From: Glaciecola nitratireducens FR1064
Lineage (GTDB): Bacteria > Pseudomonadota > Gammaproteobacteria > Enterobacterales > Alteromonadaceae
Assembly: GCF_000226565.1 (NCBI RefSeq)
Contig: NC_016041.1
Span: forward strand, 3,720,001-3,784,000
Reading direction: 5' to 3'
DNA: 64,000 nt
Shown here one piece after another: positions 54,454-63,976 of the stretch. Position numbers and translations under genes: made by a program. Under the pieces are notes generated by a model that did no database searches, was not told the origin of the DNA, and saw nothing but the letters and a program-made list of their open reading frames with translations. Each line of letters begins with the position of its first letter. Position 1 is the first letter of the stretch.

Positions 54454-56541
54454 ATGATGCACATGAAAAATAAAGAGCCATTGAGCATATTGTTGCTAGA
54501 AAAAGATAGTTTTGAAGCTCAATACGTCCAGCAAAGGCTGAAACAGGACTGTGCGATCCCAAATAGATTAATATGGTTTGATGAGCTCCCGGAGGGACTA
54601 AGCTATCTTAGCAACAACGAAATAGACGTTGTCTTACTATCAAGTCATTTCTCTCAACACAGAGGCGAAAGCACCTTTAATTTAGTGCTAGAAGCCGCCC
54701 CAAATACATTAATCTTATTCATGCAAACATCAACCTTCGATAATAAATTAACCTATTATTCAACCAATGAATCGACTACTCAACTTCGTCACATTCTAAA
54801 TTATGTTAATGCACAAAAATCCTCAATAAATGGTTTGCGTCGATTGGAAGAGGAGCTTTTTGAGGAAAAAGAGCGCGCACAAGTTACCCTCAATTCAATT
54901 GCTGATGCCGTTCTCGTTACTGACAACGAGGGCAACGTAAGCTACCTCAATTCTATGGCAGAACAAATGACGGGCTGGAGCAACGAGGAGGCCGTTGGAA
55001 TGCCATCTGACGTGGTATTTCACTTGGTTGAGAACAAAAGTCATCCGTCATCGAACAACCCAGCTATGCAGGCTATCTCTGAAAATAAAACCGTTTCCAT
55101 ATCAGCAAATAGCTCATTAATTCGGCGAGACGGTATAGAATTTCCGATTGAAGATTCATCTGCTCCCATCCATAACCGCGACAATCAGGTGACAGGTGCG
55201 GTCATTGTTTTTCGAGATATCTCTCAATCACAAACGATGGCAAACAAAATGGCGCATCTGGCTCAGCACGATGCTTTAACTGGTCTACCCAATCGATTGC
55301 TTTTAAAAGAGAGATTGACCCAAGCAATAGGAGCTGCTCTGCGTAATCAAACGCAACTTGCACTAATGTTTCTTGACCTCGATTTTTTCAAGCATATTAA
55401 TGACTCTTTAGGTCATTCTATGGGCGACCGATTGTTAGTTTCAGTTGCTTCGCGACTAGCTTCTTGTATTCGTACTACTGACACCGTATGCCGACAGGGC
55501 GGTGATGAGTTTGTAATACTGCTCAGAACCATTGATGAACCCCAAGATGCTGTGCATGTTGCAAATAAATTGTTCGCTGCGCTTGCTCCTCCCCATCATA
55601 TTGATGGCAATGAAATTTACGTTTCTATCAGCATCGGTATTAGTATTTTTCCTCACGATGGACACACCGTTGACCAATTAATGCAGAGCGCCGACATTGC
55701 CATGTATCACGCCAAAGCTAATGGTCGTAGCAATTTTGAATTTTTTCATACTGAAATGAATATTCGTGCAGCTCAACGTCAGTTGGTTGCCTGCAATTTA
55801 AGAAGGGCAATTGAGCATAATGAGTTTGTAATCCACTACCAGCCGCAAATTGACTTATCAACAGGCCGACTGTCAGGTGCAGAGGCGCTTTTGCGCTGGA
55901 AAGATCCTCTACTTGGTCTTGTCTACCCAAATCAATTTATTGATGTTGCTGAAGAGTGCGGACTCATTGAAAGTATAGGAAAATGGGTTATGCGCGATAT
56001 CTGCACACAAATCAGGAAATGGTTGGATATTGGCCTAGATGCGGTGCCAATTGCAGTTAATGTTTCCGCACTAGAGTTACGGAACTTGGGGTATGCCTCA
56101 GGTGTAGAAAAGATACTTTTAGAAACTGGGCTTGATCCAAAGTATTTAGAAATCGAACTCACCGAAAATGTGTTATCCCAAGATTTTGCAACATCAAAGT
56201 TAAATTTAGACGCACTTAGTGAACTAGGTGTGCATTTAGCAATGGATGGCTTTGGAACAGGCTTTTCCAGTTTAAGTTATTTGCGTCGTTTCCCTATCGA
56301 TATTTTAAAACTTGATCGCTCTATTGTTCGCAACATCAATACCAGTGACAAGGATACTGCGGTTGTCAGTGCAGCTATTAGTATGGGCATAAATTTAAAT
56401 CAACGCATTGTTGCAGAAGGCGTGGAGTCTCAAGCTCAAGTGGATTTTTTGCTTGATCATCATTGCAATATTGGGCAAGGTTATCAATTCAGTTATCCAC
56501 TCAATGCAAATGCCTTTTCGCGTCTTTTACATACCAAGTAG
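54454..56541 (+). CDS. Pseudo-receiver–PAS–GGDEF–EAL protein
   Basis: 695 aa (an ATG three codons later at 54463 has better spacing from AGGA). The N-terminal domain has a receiver-like pattern (SILLLEKDSFEAQYVQQRL) but the phospho-acceptor is Ser63 in VVLLSSHF, so it is a pseudo-receiver. A PAS domain (about 145–255) follows, then GGDEF with intact QGGDEF and LDLDFFKHINDSLGH, then EAL with EALLRW. The EAL motif normally read DDFGTG is DGFGTG here, losing one of two acidic metal-site residues, so phosphodiesterase activity may be reduced. A net diguanylate cyclase is plausible. Divergent from the TonB receptor. Confidence 0.9.
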   Translation: MMHMKNKEPLSILLLEKDSFEAQYVQQRLKQDCAIPNRLIWFDELPEGLSYLSNNEIDVVLLSSHFSQHRGESTFNLVLEAAPNTLILFMQTSTFDNKLTYYSTNESTTQLRHILNYVNAQKSSINGLRRLEEELFEEKERAQVTLNSIADAVLVTDNEGNVSYLNSMAEQMTGWSNEEAVGMPSDVVFHLVENKSHPSSNNPAMQAISENKTVSISANSSLIRRDGIEFPIEDSSAPIHNRDNQVTGAVIVFRDISQSQTMANKMAHLAQHDALTGLPNRLLLKERLTQAIGAALRNQTQLALMFLDLDFFKHINDSLGHSMGDRLLVSVASRLASCIRTTDTVCRQGGDEFVILLRTIDEPQDAVHVANKLFAALAPPHHIDGNEIYVSISIGISIFPHDGHTVDQLMQSADIAMYHAKANGRSNFEFFHTEMNIRAAQRQLVACNLRRAIEHNEFVIHYQPQIDLSTGRLSGAEALLRWKDPLLGLVYPNQFIDVAEECGLIESIGKWVMRDICTQIRKWLDIGLDAVPIAVNVSALELRNLGYASGVEKILLETGLDPKYLEIELTENVLSQDFATSKLNLDALSELGVHLAMDGFGTGFSSLSYLRRFPIDILKLDRSIVRNINTSDKDTAVVSAAISMGINLNQRIVAEGVESQAQVDFLLDHHCNIGQGYQFSYPLNANAFSRLLHTK

Positions 56542-56630
56542 CATCAATTTACCGCTGTGATATTAAGGGCATCGATTCAGTATGAGCAAGCATAGAAAGC
56601 GCCTAGGTAGCTGTAACGGCCATCAAGTGG

Positions 56631-56649
56631 TCGCTTTAGTAAAAAGCGA
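56631..56649 (+). terminator. Stem-loop between GGDEF-EAL gene and ppsA
   Basis: TCGCTTT (56631–56637) and AAAGCGA (56643–56649) form a 7-bp stem with a 5-nt loop, followed on the plus strand by TTATTGTGTTTATTTAG, which is T-rich. It would terminate the gene ending at 56541 and lies 10 bp beyond the convergent ppsA stop. Confidence 0.4.
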
Positions 56650-56658
56650 TTATTGTGT

Positions 56659-59082
56659 TTATTTAGATTTATTTAGCGCTTTTTCAACGTTAAGCACTTG
56701 GCGAAGAGTCTTAAGCACGGCGTCAGGGGTAAGGCTCATAGAGTCGATGCCAATCTCAACTAAGAACTCAGCTATTTCCAAATAGTCGGAAGGAGCCTGG
56801 CCACAGAGGCCAGAATGTCGCCCGTTACGTTTAGCCCCTTCTACCGCCATCTTAATCATTTGTTTAACGCCAGCATCGCGTTCATCGAAATCAAAGGAGA
56901 CGATTTCAGAATCTCGATCGACTCCCAAAGTCAGTTGAGTCAAGTCGTTGGAGCCGATAGAAAAACCATCGAATAATTTCGCAAATTCGTCAATCAAGAT
57001 GACATTGTTTGGGATTTCACACATGACGTAAATTTGCAGATCGTTCTCGCCGCGTTTAAGACCGTTCTCTGCCATTACCGTTAGGACCTTTTCAGCTTCC
57101 TGTATACGACGGCAAAAAGGGATCATCAAGATAACATTAGTGAAGCCCATTTCGTCGCGCACTCTTTTCATCGCGGCGCACTCCAAACCAAACCCTTCGG
57201 CGTAAGCTGGATGACTGTAGCGTGCAGCGCCGCGAAAACCGATCATCGGGTTTGCCTCAACGGGTTCAAAGGGAGACCCGCCTAACAGAGTTGCGTATTC
57301 GTTGCTTTTAAAATCGCTCATTCGCACTACGCAGGGTTTGGGGTAAACGGCAGCAGCGATAGTGGCAACACCCTCGGAAAGCGTCTTGATAAAGAAATCC
57401 TTGGGGTCGGCATATGCAGCACTAAGATCAGCAATCGATTGGCGTGTTTTTTGGTCAAGTTTTTCTGGATGTATTAGTGCCATAGGGTGCGTTTTTATGT
57501 ATTCGTTAATGATGAACTCCATGCGCGCTAGGCCTATTCCATCAACCGGTAAAGAAGCAAAACCAAAGGCTTGATCAGGATTACCTAAATTCATCATAAT
57601 TTTGGTCTTTGGGCGCACAAGATTGCTAAGGTCAGTTTCTTCAACGCTAAACTCGACTAAGCCTTCATACACCTTACCAATTTCACCCTCAGCGCAGCTA
57701 ACCGTAACTTCTTGACCATCAACAAGTACCTCTGCGCCATCATTGCTACCGACAATTGCAGGAATACCCAATTCGCGAGAGACGATGGCGGCGTGGCAAG
57801 TGCGACCACCATGATTAGTCACGATAGCAGCGGCAATTTTCATTACCGGCTCCCAATCTGGGGTTGTCGTATCCGTAACCAACACTTCACCAGCGTTAAA
57901 GGTGCTTAACTGTTTCACGTCGTTAATAACTCGCACTTTACCCGCACCAATTCGTGTGCCAACAGCCTGCCCTTTAGCAAGAACGGGAGCACTTTTTTTG
58001 AGGTGGTACAGTTTAAGCACATTGTCTATTTTCTGTGACTCTACCGTTTCTGGCCTCGCTTGAACCATATAAATATGGCCATCAAGGCCGTCTTTCGCCC
58101 ACTCCATATCCATCGGTTTATGTTTACCTTTTTGCTTGGAATAGTGCTTTTCAACCTTGATGGCATAATCAGCAAGTACCATGACATCTTCGTCTGAAAT
58201 AGAAAAATGGTTTTGTTCCGCACTTGTGGTAGCAATATTAGCAGTGTACTCAACCGCAATATTGTCAGTGTTGAGGGTATCGGTAAAAATCATCTTTTGC
58301 TCTTTTTGTCCCAAACGACGCTTTAGCACTGCACGAAACCCCTTTTCAAAGCTTGGTTTGTGCACATAAAAAGTATCAGGGTCGATTGTGCCCTGCACAA
58401 TATTTTCACCCAAGCCTAAGGCGGAATTGATGAACATAACATCTTTGAAACCGGTTTCAGTATCTATCGAGAACATAACGCCACTCGCGCTAATATCGCT
58501 GCGAACCATTTTCATAATCACAACACATAAATCAACTTTGAAATAGTCAAAGCCGTTGTCATATTTATAATGAATAGAACGATCGGTAAAATTAGAAATT
58601 AAACAGCGAAGATAAGCATTTAACAGAGCGTCTTCGTCGCCAATATTTAAATAGGTGTCGTTTTGGCCAGCAAATGAGGCCTCGGGAGAGTCTTCAGCCG
58701 TAGCCGAAGATCTTACTGCCAAAGAAACATCATCACCATATTGCGCCTTTAGCTTGGCATACTGATTGATGATCTCTGATTGTAACGTTTCCGGTAACTT
58801 ACTCTTTGCTATTATTGCTCTTGCCTTGGCTCCGCGCGTTTGCAAGTCCTTGAGATTGTCAGGATCTAGCTCGTCAAGCGCTTCGTGCAGTTGCGACCAA
58901 GCATCGTTATCATCCAATACCATGCGATAAGCCTCGGCTGTAACCGCAAAACCATTCGGCACTCGCACGCCCTGAGCCGTCAATTTTTGGTACATCTCAC
59001 CTAGCGAAGCGTTCTTTCCGCCTACTTGTGCGACATCGTCCATGCCCATTTCTTCGAACCAGCGGGTATATGTATTTGACAT
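56659..59082 (-). CDS. ppsA: Phosphoenolpyruvate synthase
   Basis: 807-aa enzyme converting pyruvate, ATP and water to PEP, AMP and phosphate for gluconeogenesis. The N-terminal ATP-grasp domain starts VAQVGGKNASLGEM and includes LAVRSSATAEDSPEASFAGQ. The swivelling phospho-histidine domain has GGRTCHAAIVSRELG with His430. The PEP/pyruvate-binding barrel has SDFKSNEYATLLGG and SGLCGQAPSD. Length and order match E. coli PpsA (792). AGGTAACGAG lies before the ATG. In many proteobacteria the PpsR regulatory kinase/phosphatase gene is divergent from ppsA; here the divergent side is the RND operon's 3' end, so it is absent. Confidence 0.97.
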   Translation of the reverse strand: MSNTYTRWFEEMGMDDVAQVGGKNASLGEMYQKLTAQGVRVPNGFAVTAEAYRMVLDDNDAWSQLHEALDELDPDNLKDLQTRGAKARAIIAKSKLPETLQSEIINQYAKLKAQYGDDVSLAVRSSATAEDSPEASFAGQNDTYLNIGDEDALLNAYLRCLISNFTDRSIHYKYDNGFDYFKVDLCVVIMKMVRSDISASGVMFSIDTETGFKDVMFINSALGLGENIVQGTIDPDTFYVHKPSFEKGFRAVLKRRLGQKEQKMIFTDTLNTDNIAVEYTANIATTSAEQNHFSISDEDVMVLADYAIKVEKHYSKQKGKHKPMDMEWAKDGLDGHIYMVQARPETVESQKIDNVLKLYHLKKSAPVLAKGQAVGTRIGAGKVRVINDVKQLSTFNAGEVLVTDTTTPDWEPVMKIAAAIVTNHGGRTCHAAIVSRELGIPAIVGSNDGAEVLVDGQEVTVSCAEGEIGKVYEGLVEFSVEETDLSNLVRPKTKIMMNLGNPDQAFGFASLPVDGIGLARMEFIINEYIKTHPMALIHPEKLDQKTRQSIADLSAAYADPKDFFIKTLSEGVATIAAAVYPKPCVVRMSDFKSNEYATLLGGSPFEPVEANPMIGFRGAARYSHPAYAEGFGLECAAMKRVRDEMGFTNVILMIPFCRRIQEAEKVLTVMAENGLKRGENDLQIYVMCEIPNNVILIDEFAKLFDGFSIGSNDLTQLTLGVDRDSEIVSFDFDERDAGVKQMIKMAVEGAKRNGRHSGLCGQAPSDYLEIAEFLVEIGIDSMSLTPDAVLKTLRQVLNVEKALNKSK

Positions 59083-59213
59083 CTCGTTACCTGATTTATA
59101 AGTTGAATGCAGTGTTGGCTGAGGATGGAGTCGACCAAGCTTGATTGCATTCTACCGTTAGTCATCGCGGCTTTCGGTGCGTTGGCGCACAGTTGACGCT
59201 ATAAATAAGCAAG

Positions 59214-62200
59214 CTAGGACGGTAAACTCTGGCGACGCAAGAGAGCGTAATACAGTAAAGGAATGACAAGTAATGTCAGCATTGTTGATACCAAAATACC
59301 AAATATCAGACTGACCGCGAGACCGTTAAAAATAGGATCATCCAGAATAAAAAAGGCACCTAGCATAGCTGCTATTGCGGTCAAGACGATAGGTTTTGCG
59401 CGCACACTGGCTGACTTTACGATTGCCTCCTCTAAAGCCATACCCGAAGCAATAGATTGATTAATGAAATCTACCAACAAGATTGAATTGCGCACCAAAA
59501 TTCCAGCTAGCGCAATCATGCCGATCATAGAGGTTGCCGTAAATTGCGCCCCAAGTAAGGCATGACCCGGCATAATCCCAATGAGTGTCAGCGGTATAGG
59601 GGCCATAATCACCAGCGGCACCATATAAGAATGAAATTGACTAACAACCAACATGTAAATGAGTAATAGCCCTACAGCATACGCCGCTCCCATATCACGA
59701 AACGTTTCATATGTAATTTGCCATTCACCATCCCATTTGATGCTATAGGCGAAGGGCGTATCGGGTTGTTGAATAAAATACTGCGTTAGCGAGTCGCCAA
59801 GCTGGCTGACCAAATCGAACATGCCGTATAAGGGACTATCTAAATCGCCAGCAACATCACCCGTTACATAGACCACTGGTAATAAATCTTTATGGTAAAT
59901 CGTTTGTTGCCATGGCGATAACTCGATATGCGTGAAACTAGATAGCGGAATTAAAACACCGCTTTGATTACGCACTTCGATTTGCAACAGATCCTCTATT
60001 TTTGCTTTATTCGCTGGTGCAAAGTCGAGTTGGATCGGGATCGGATATTTAGCATGACCCGTGTGCAAGTAGGCAATATCTTCGCCGCTCAATGCCACGT
60101 TAAGCGCATCCGTAAACTGTTGTTGGCCAATGCCTAAATGTGCAGCACGTTCGCGATCAACATGCACAATGTAACGTGAAACGTTTTGATTTAGATAGTC
60201 ATTCGGGCCTTGCTCAGCGCTCTGGTCAATGCTCTGGTCAATGCTCTGGTCAATGCTCTGGTCAATGCTCTGGTCAATGCTCTGGTCAATGCTATCATCA
60301 ACATCAACAACATCATCAGTATTGACAAACTGCACCCGTAATTTTCTGGCAAGATCTATTTGTCCAGCATAGTCAGGCCCATATACTTCAGCAACTAGTG
60401 GCGCGTAAACCGGCGGGCCCGGTGGTGGTTCAACTACCTTGATCACAGCGTGATGACGTTCAGCAATCGCGACTAGATCGGGGCGAACTGAGCGCGCGAT
60501 TTCGTGGCTAGTGCGATCTCGTTCATGTTTATCGAGCAAATTTACCTGAATATCACCTAAGTTTGGCGCCTGACGCAAATAGTATTGGCGCACCAAACCA
60601 TTAAATCCGATGGGCGATGCTGTACCTGCGTATGTTTGTAAGTCGGTGACTTCATCTACGCTCAATAAATACGTACTCAATTCGCTTAGCACTGCATTAG
60701 TCCGCTCTAAGGAACTTCCTTCAGGCAAATCAACCACAATTTGAAACTCACTCTTATTGTCAAAAGGCAGCATTTTCAAAACAACTAATTTGAAAACAGC
60801 GAGCGAGCATGCAAGCACAATAAGGAGCACTAAAACACCTATAAGGCCATAGCGGTTGCGGCGTTTTTTATCGCCTAAAAATGGACGCATAAGCCTGTCA
60901 AAAAAGGAGTGTGTGGCGAGAGTTAATTTGTCAGGCTTGCTGGCATTTGAAACAGGATCTGGGGAAGTTGAGTCATTGCTTTGGGCTTCATTTTTATCTT
61001 GCCCGTGATCAATTAATAATTTGTTGGTCAGCCATGGGGTAAACGTAAATGCCACCACAAGTGAAATAAACATGCCCATGGATGCGTTTATTGGAATTGG
61101 ACTCATATATGGGCCCATTAGACCGCTTACAAACGCCATTGGCAGCAATGCCGCAATGACTGTAAACGTTGCCAGAATAGTGGGACCGCCAACTTCGCTG
61201 ACTGCAATAGGAATAACGTCAATGAGCTTTTTCCCACCCAAGCTTAGGTGACGGTGAATATTTTCAACAATCACAATGGCGTCATCAACTAAAATACCAA
61301 TGGAGAAAATTAACGCGAACAGCGACACGCGATTTAAGGTAAACCCATAAGCCCAAGACGCAAATAAAGTAATAGCAAGTGTAAGCACAACCGCTGCCCC
61401 CACAACAATGGCTTCTCGGATGCCCATAGTTAGTGCCACCAAAACGACGACCGAGAGGCTCGCAAAAACTAATTTCTGAATGAGTTTATTAGCTTTGTCA
61501 TTTGCAGTTTCGCCATAGTTACGCGTCACACTTACATTAACATCGCTTGGGATCAAAACGCCTTTTAGAAGCTCGGTTCGCTGAATGATTTGCTCCGCTA
61601 TATCGACAGCGTTTTCACCCGCTTTTTTGCTAATTTCAACAGTCACTGCCGGAGCAATAAGTTGATCACTACTGCGAGCATATCTAACATACTGACTATT
61701 TTCGGGTGCGCCAAACTCAATACTCGCGACCGCGCTAAGATAAACCGGTCGCCCATCATGAAGGCCAACTATTAAGTCGCCAAGTTCTTCAGGACGCGAA
61801 AAAAATGTCCCAGCCTGAACGGGTATAGACTGATCATGATTGACCAAATTACCCGCATGGCTCACCGCACTGTTTATTTGCAATGCGCTGCGTAACTCTG
61901 CTATTGCGATGCCGTGCGCAGAGAGTTTTTCTGGAGAAAGAAGGACACGCACTGTTGGCTGCACAACGCCAATGGTATCTATGTCACGTGTGCCAGGAAT
62001 CCGTTTTAATTCAGTTTCTAAGGCATGCGCAATTTGCGTTAATTCGAGCGCACCAGCGGATGGTTTCTCTGTCCAAAGAGTTAACGAAACGACAGGGACA
62101 TCGTCAATACTTTTTGGTTTAACAAGCACCGGACCAATACCTAGATTAGCTGGCCGCCAATCGTTATTAGAATGCACTGCGTTGTACAATCGTACCAATG

Positions 62201-62531
62201 CCTCTGTTCTCGGAATACCAACCTCAAACTGCACGGTCAACACCGCCATTCCAGGGCGCGAGATAGAAAATATATGCTCAACATCACCTATTTCAGCGAG
62301 TACTTGTTCCATGGGTGTTGTGACTAAACTTGCCACATCTTTTGCTGACGCACCGGCAAAAGGGATAAAAACATTGGCCATGGTGACGTCAATTTGCGGC
62401 TCCTCTTCACGCGGCGTTACCAGTGCTGCGAAGACACCCAATATCAAGCCGAACAGTGCTAACAAAGCGGTCAACTGTGAGCGCGATGCGCCTAGCGCAA
62501 TTGCTCCTGAAAAATTAGATTGAGTGCTCAA
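59214..62531 (-). CDS. RND efflux transporter permease subunit (AcrB/CusA superfamily)
   Basis: 1,105 aa, twelve-helix inner-membrane pump with two large periplasmic loops. The first helix is preceded by a short N terminus, then TPREEEPQIDV. The proton-relay aspartates lie in FSIGILVDDAIVIVENIH in TM4, and GMIALAGILVRNSILLVDFI is the matching second-half motif. The start is TTG overlapping the adaptor stop (TTGA), with GAGG 7 nt upstream. A run of six SIDQ-type repeats (about residues 745–772) sits in the second periplasmic loop, encoded by a 12-bp tandem repeat. Substrates may be drugs, lipophiles or metals; TolC is not in this window. Confidence 0.94.
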   Translation of the reverse strand: MSTQSNFSGAIALGASRSQLTALLALFGLILGVFAALVTPREEEPQIDVTMANVFIPFAGASAKDVASLVTTPMEQVLAEIGDVEHIFSISRPGMAVLTVQFEVGIPRTEALVRLYNAVHSNNDWRPANLGIGPVLVKPKSIDDVPVVSLTLWTEKPSAGALELTQIAHALETELKRIPGTRDIDTIGVVQPTVRVLLSPEKLSAHGIAIAELRSALQINSAVSHAGNLVNHDQSIPVQAGTFFSRPEELGDLIVGLHDGRPVYLSAVASIEFGAPENSQYVRYARSSDQLIAPAVTVEISKKAGENAVDIAEQIIQRTELLKGVLIPSDVNVSVTRNYGETANDKANKLIQKLVFASLSVVVLVALTMGIREAIVVGAAVVLTLAITLFASWAYGFTLNRVSLFALIFSIGILVDDAIVIVENIHRHLSLGGKKLIDVIPIAVSEVGGPTILATFTVIAALLPMAFVSGLMGPYMSPIPINASMGMFISLVVAFTFTPWLTNKLLIDHGQDKNEAQSNDSTSPDPVSNASKPDKLTLATHSFFDRLMRPFLGDKKRRNRYGLIGVLVLLIVLACSLAVFKLVVLKMLPFDNKSEFQIVVDLPEGSSLERTNAVLSELSTYLLSVDEVTDLQTYAGTASPIGFNGLVRQYYLRQAPNLGDIQVNLLDKHERDRTSHEIARSVRPDLVAIAERHHAVIKVVEPPPGPPVYAPLVAEVYGPDYAGQIDLARKLRVQFVNTDDVVDVDDSIDQSIDQSIDQSIDQSIDQSIDQSAEQGPNDYLNQNVSRYIVHVDRERAAHLGIGQQQFTDALNVALSGEDIAYLHTGHAKYPIPIQLDFAPANKAKIEDLLQIEVRNQSGVLIPLSSFTHIELSPWQQTIYHKDLLPVVYVTGDVAGDLDSPLYGMFDLVSQLGDSLTQYFIQQPDTPFAYSIKWDGEWQITYETFRDMGAAYAVGLLLIYMLVVSQFHSYMVPLVIMAPIPLTLIGIMPGHALLGAQFTATSMIGMIALAGILVRNSILLVDFINQSIASGMALEEAIVKSASVRAKPIVLTAIAAMLGAFFILDDPIFNGLAVSLIFGILVSTMLTLLVIPLLYYALLRRQSLPS
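60219..60290. repeat. Six perfect 12-bp tandem repeats inside the RND permease gene
   Basis: GCTCTGGTCAAT repeated six times without a mismatch (72 bp). On the minus strand it encodes alternating I-D-Q-S residues in frame. Perfect identity suggests recent expansion; 12 bp keeps the frame when copy number changes. Confidence 0.97.
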
Positions 62532-63586
62532 AGTTTTGCCTCAATTTTGGCTGCATGTCCAGTCGTTAGCTCACTGGCCGCAGCAACTGGATCGACAGCA
62601 ACAATCTCACCATCACGAAGCCCCGCTAGCACCTCCAGTTGATCAGCAAACACCGCACCTGGTCGAATTTGTCGCAGCTGTGGCTTGCCCTCTTTGATGA
62701 CATAAACACCCGTAACTTCTGAACGATAAACAACGCTATCAAGTGGGATCAATAAGCGCTGAGTTTCGCCAATCTTAAACAGCACCTTAACAAATTCACC
62801 CGGACGAAATTGATTGGCTTGTTGTGATAACTCTAAGCGAACACGAACGGTACTGGTAGCTGAATCTGCAGTGGGGTATAAGATTAATTTAGTAGGCACT
62901 ATCGCATCGGTGATCGTATTGCCAGTTGCAGGTACGACGCTCGCAATGCCTAATTCACGTACTTTCTCAGCAATATTTTGCGGTAAGTCGACTTCAACTC
63001 TCAGTGCATTGGGATCATAGCCTGACATTAACACCGTTCCTGGCTGAACGAGTTCACCAGGCTCAACAAAGCGCGCACTAACGATACCAGAATAAGGCGC
63101 TCTAACAGCGGTGTAAGATAATTCTTCTTTAGCGGTATTGATCGCGGCTTGCGCACTATCGACTTTTGCAGTGGCCGCACTTACCCGCGCGTTTGCTTTG
63201 TCCATTTCTGTTTTGGCAATAAACTCTCTAGCATACAGATCTTTAATTCTATTGAACTCTAATATCTCAGCTGCAAAATTAGATTTTGCCTCGGCAAAGT
63301 TTGCCTCTGCTTGCGACAGGCCGGCCCTTTGTTCAGTGCTAGTAATCGTCAGAATGACAGCGCCGGGGACGACTGTATCACCAATGTCTGCATTGATTTC
63401 TTCAATTCGTCCGCGTGTTTCAGCAGAAATTGTTGCTTGATTAACCGCCTGTATTCGGCCATCAAAGCTTCGCTGTTCTGGCATCGTTTGAAAATTAGCA
63501 GTGACTGACACTAGTTCCGCATTTGCGGAGCAAGACAAACACAACACCGAAAATAAAATAGCTGCTGCAGCTAATTTGCCCTTCAT
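62528..63586 (-). CDS. RND efflux periplasmic adaptor (membrane fusion protein)
   Basis: 352 aa from the ATG at 63586, which has AAGGAGAG four bases upstream. It has a signal peptide (1–24, ending CSANA), so it is probably a soluble periplasmic or membrane-associated adaptor; the LCLSCSANA segment contains a Cys that could also be a lipobox. A lipoyl/barrel-sandwich half (RIEEINADIGDTV) is followed by an alpha-hairpin (about 85–145) and by beta-barrel and membrane-proximal domains. It connects the RND permease to an outer-membrane channel and precedes the permease with a 4-bp overlap. Confidence 0.93.
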   Translation of the reverse strand: MKGKLAAAAILFSVLCLSCSANAELVSVTANFQTMPEQRSFDGRIQAVNQATISAETRGRIEEINADIGDTVVPGAVILTITSTEQRAGLSQAEANFAEAKSNFAAEILEFNRIKDLYAREFIAKTEMDKANARVSAATAKVDSAQAAINTAKEELSYTAVRAPYSGIVSARFVEPGELVQPGTVLMSGYDPNALRVEVDLPQNIAEKVRELGIASVVPATGNTITDAIVPTKLILYPTADSATSTVRVRLELSQQANQFRPGEFVKVLFKIGETQRLLIPLDSVVYRSEVTGVYVIKEGKPQLRQIRPGAVFADQLEVLAGLRDGEIVAVDPVAAASELTTGHAAKIEAKL

Positions 63587-63742
63587 CAAACTCTCCTTAT
63601 CTCGGTTCAAATGTTTTTTTAAGAACCCAATTGCCAAGTGCTATTTACTAAAGGCAGGAATTGCTATGACCACCTCAGTCTGATAGAGCGCTTCGATGCT
63701 GTCTGTACGGAAGTTAACTGAAGCGCCATAGCATGTTACTCC

Positions 63743-63976
63743 TTAATCTAACCATGCTTCTATTTTTTTTCTATCCGGAATTGAGCCTGAATGCATTAGC
63801 TTATTATTAACAACCACTGCAGGCGTGCTCATAACGCCATATTTAAGCATGATTTCGGGTGCGGATTCTTTAGTAACATGTACCGGAATCTTATACTCAT
63901 CAGCAATTTTCTGAATAAGCTCAGCGGTTTTCACGCATTTAGTGCATCCACTGCCAAGTACTTTAATATCTTTCAT
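63743..63976 (-). CDS. Small thioredoxin-like (glutaredoxin-fold) protein with CxxC
   Basis: 77 aa. MKDIKVLGSGCTKCVKT has the redox CTKC motif at residues 11–14, and MSTPAVVVNNK carries the cis-proline. This is the TM0996/MTH895-type small thioredoxin family, often found next to a permease (DUF318-type) and ArsR regulator; those genes, if present, lie beyond the window edge. AAGGGGAAG precedes the ATG. It is likely a cytoplasmic disulfide carrier; the target is unknown. The gap to the adaptor gene is 156 bp. Confidence 0.85.
   Translation of the reverse strand: MKDIKVLGSGCTKCVKTAELIQKIADEYKIPVHVTKESAPEIMLKYGVMSTPAVVVNNKLMHSGSIPDRKKIEAWLD

Noticed and set aside
60219-60290. CRISPR array
   Set aside because: Units are contiguous 12-bp copies without spacers. 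The 16-bp repeats before atpQ and 15-bp repeats in ogt also have no spacers.
60140-60325. Plus-strand frame rich in Ser-Gly-Gln-Cys repeats
   Set aside because: This is the reverse complement of the 12-bp repeat in the RND gene, not a separate gene.
61840-62523. 227-codon plus-strand frame opposite the RND permease
   Set aside because: It is the complement of the well-supported permease gene and shows no family features.
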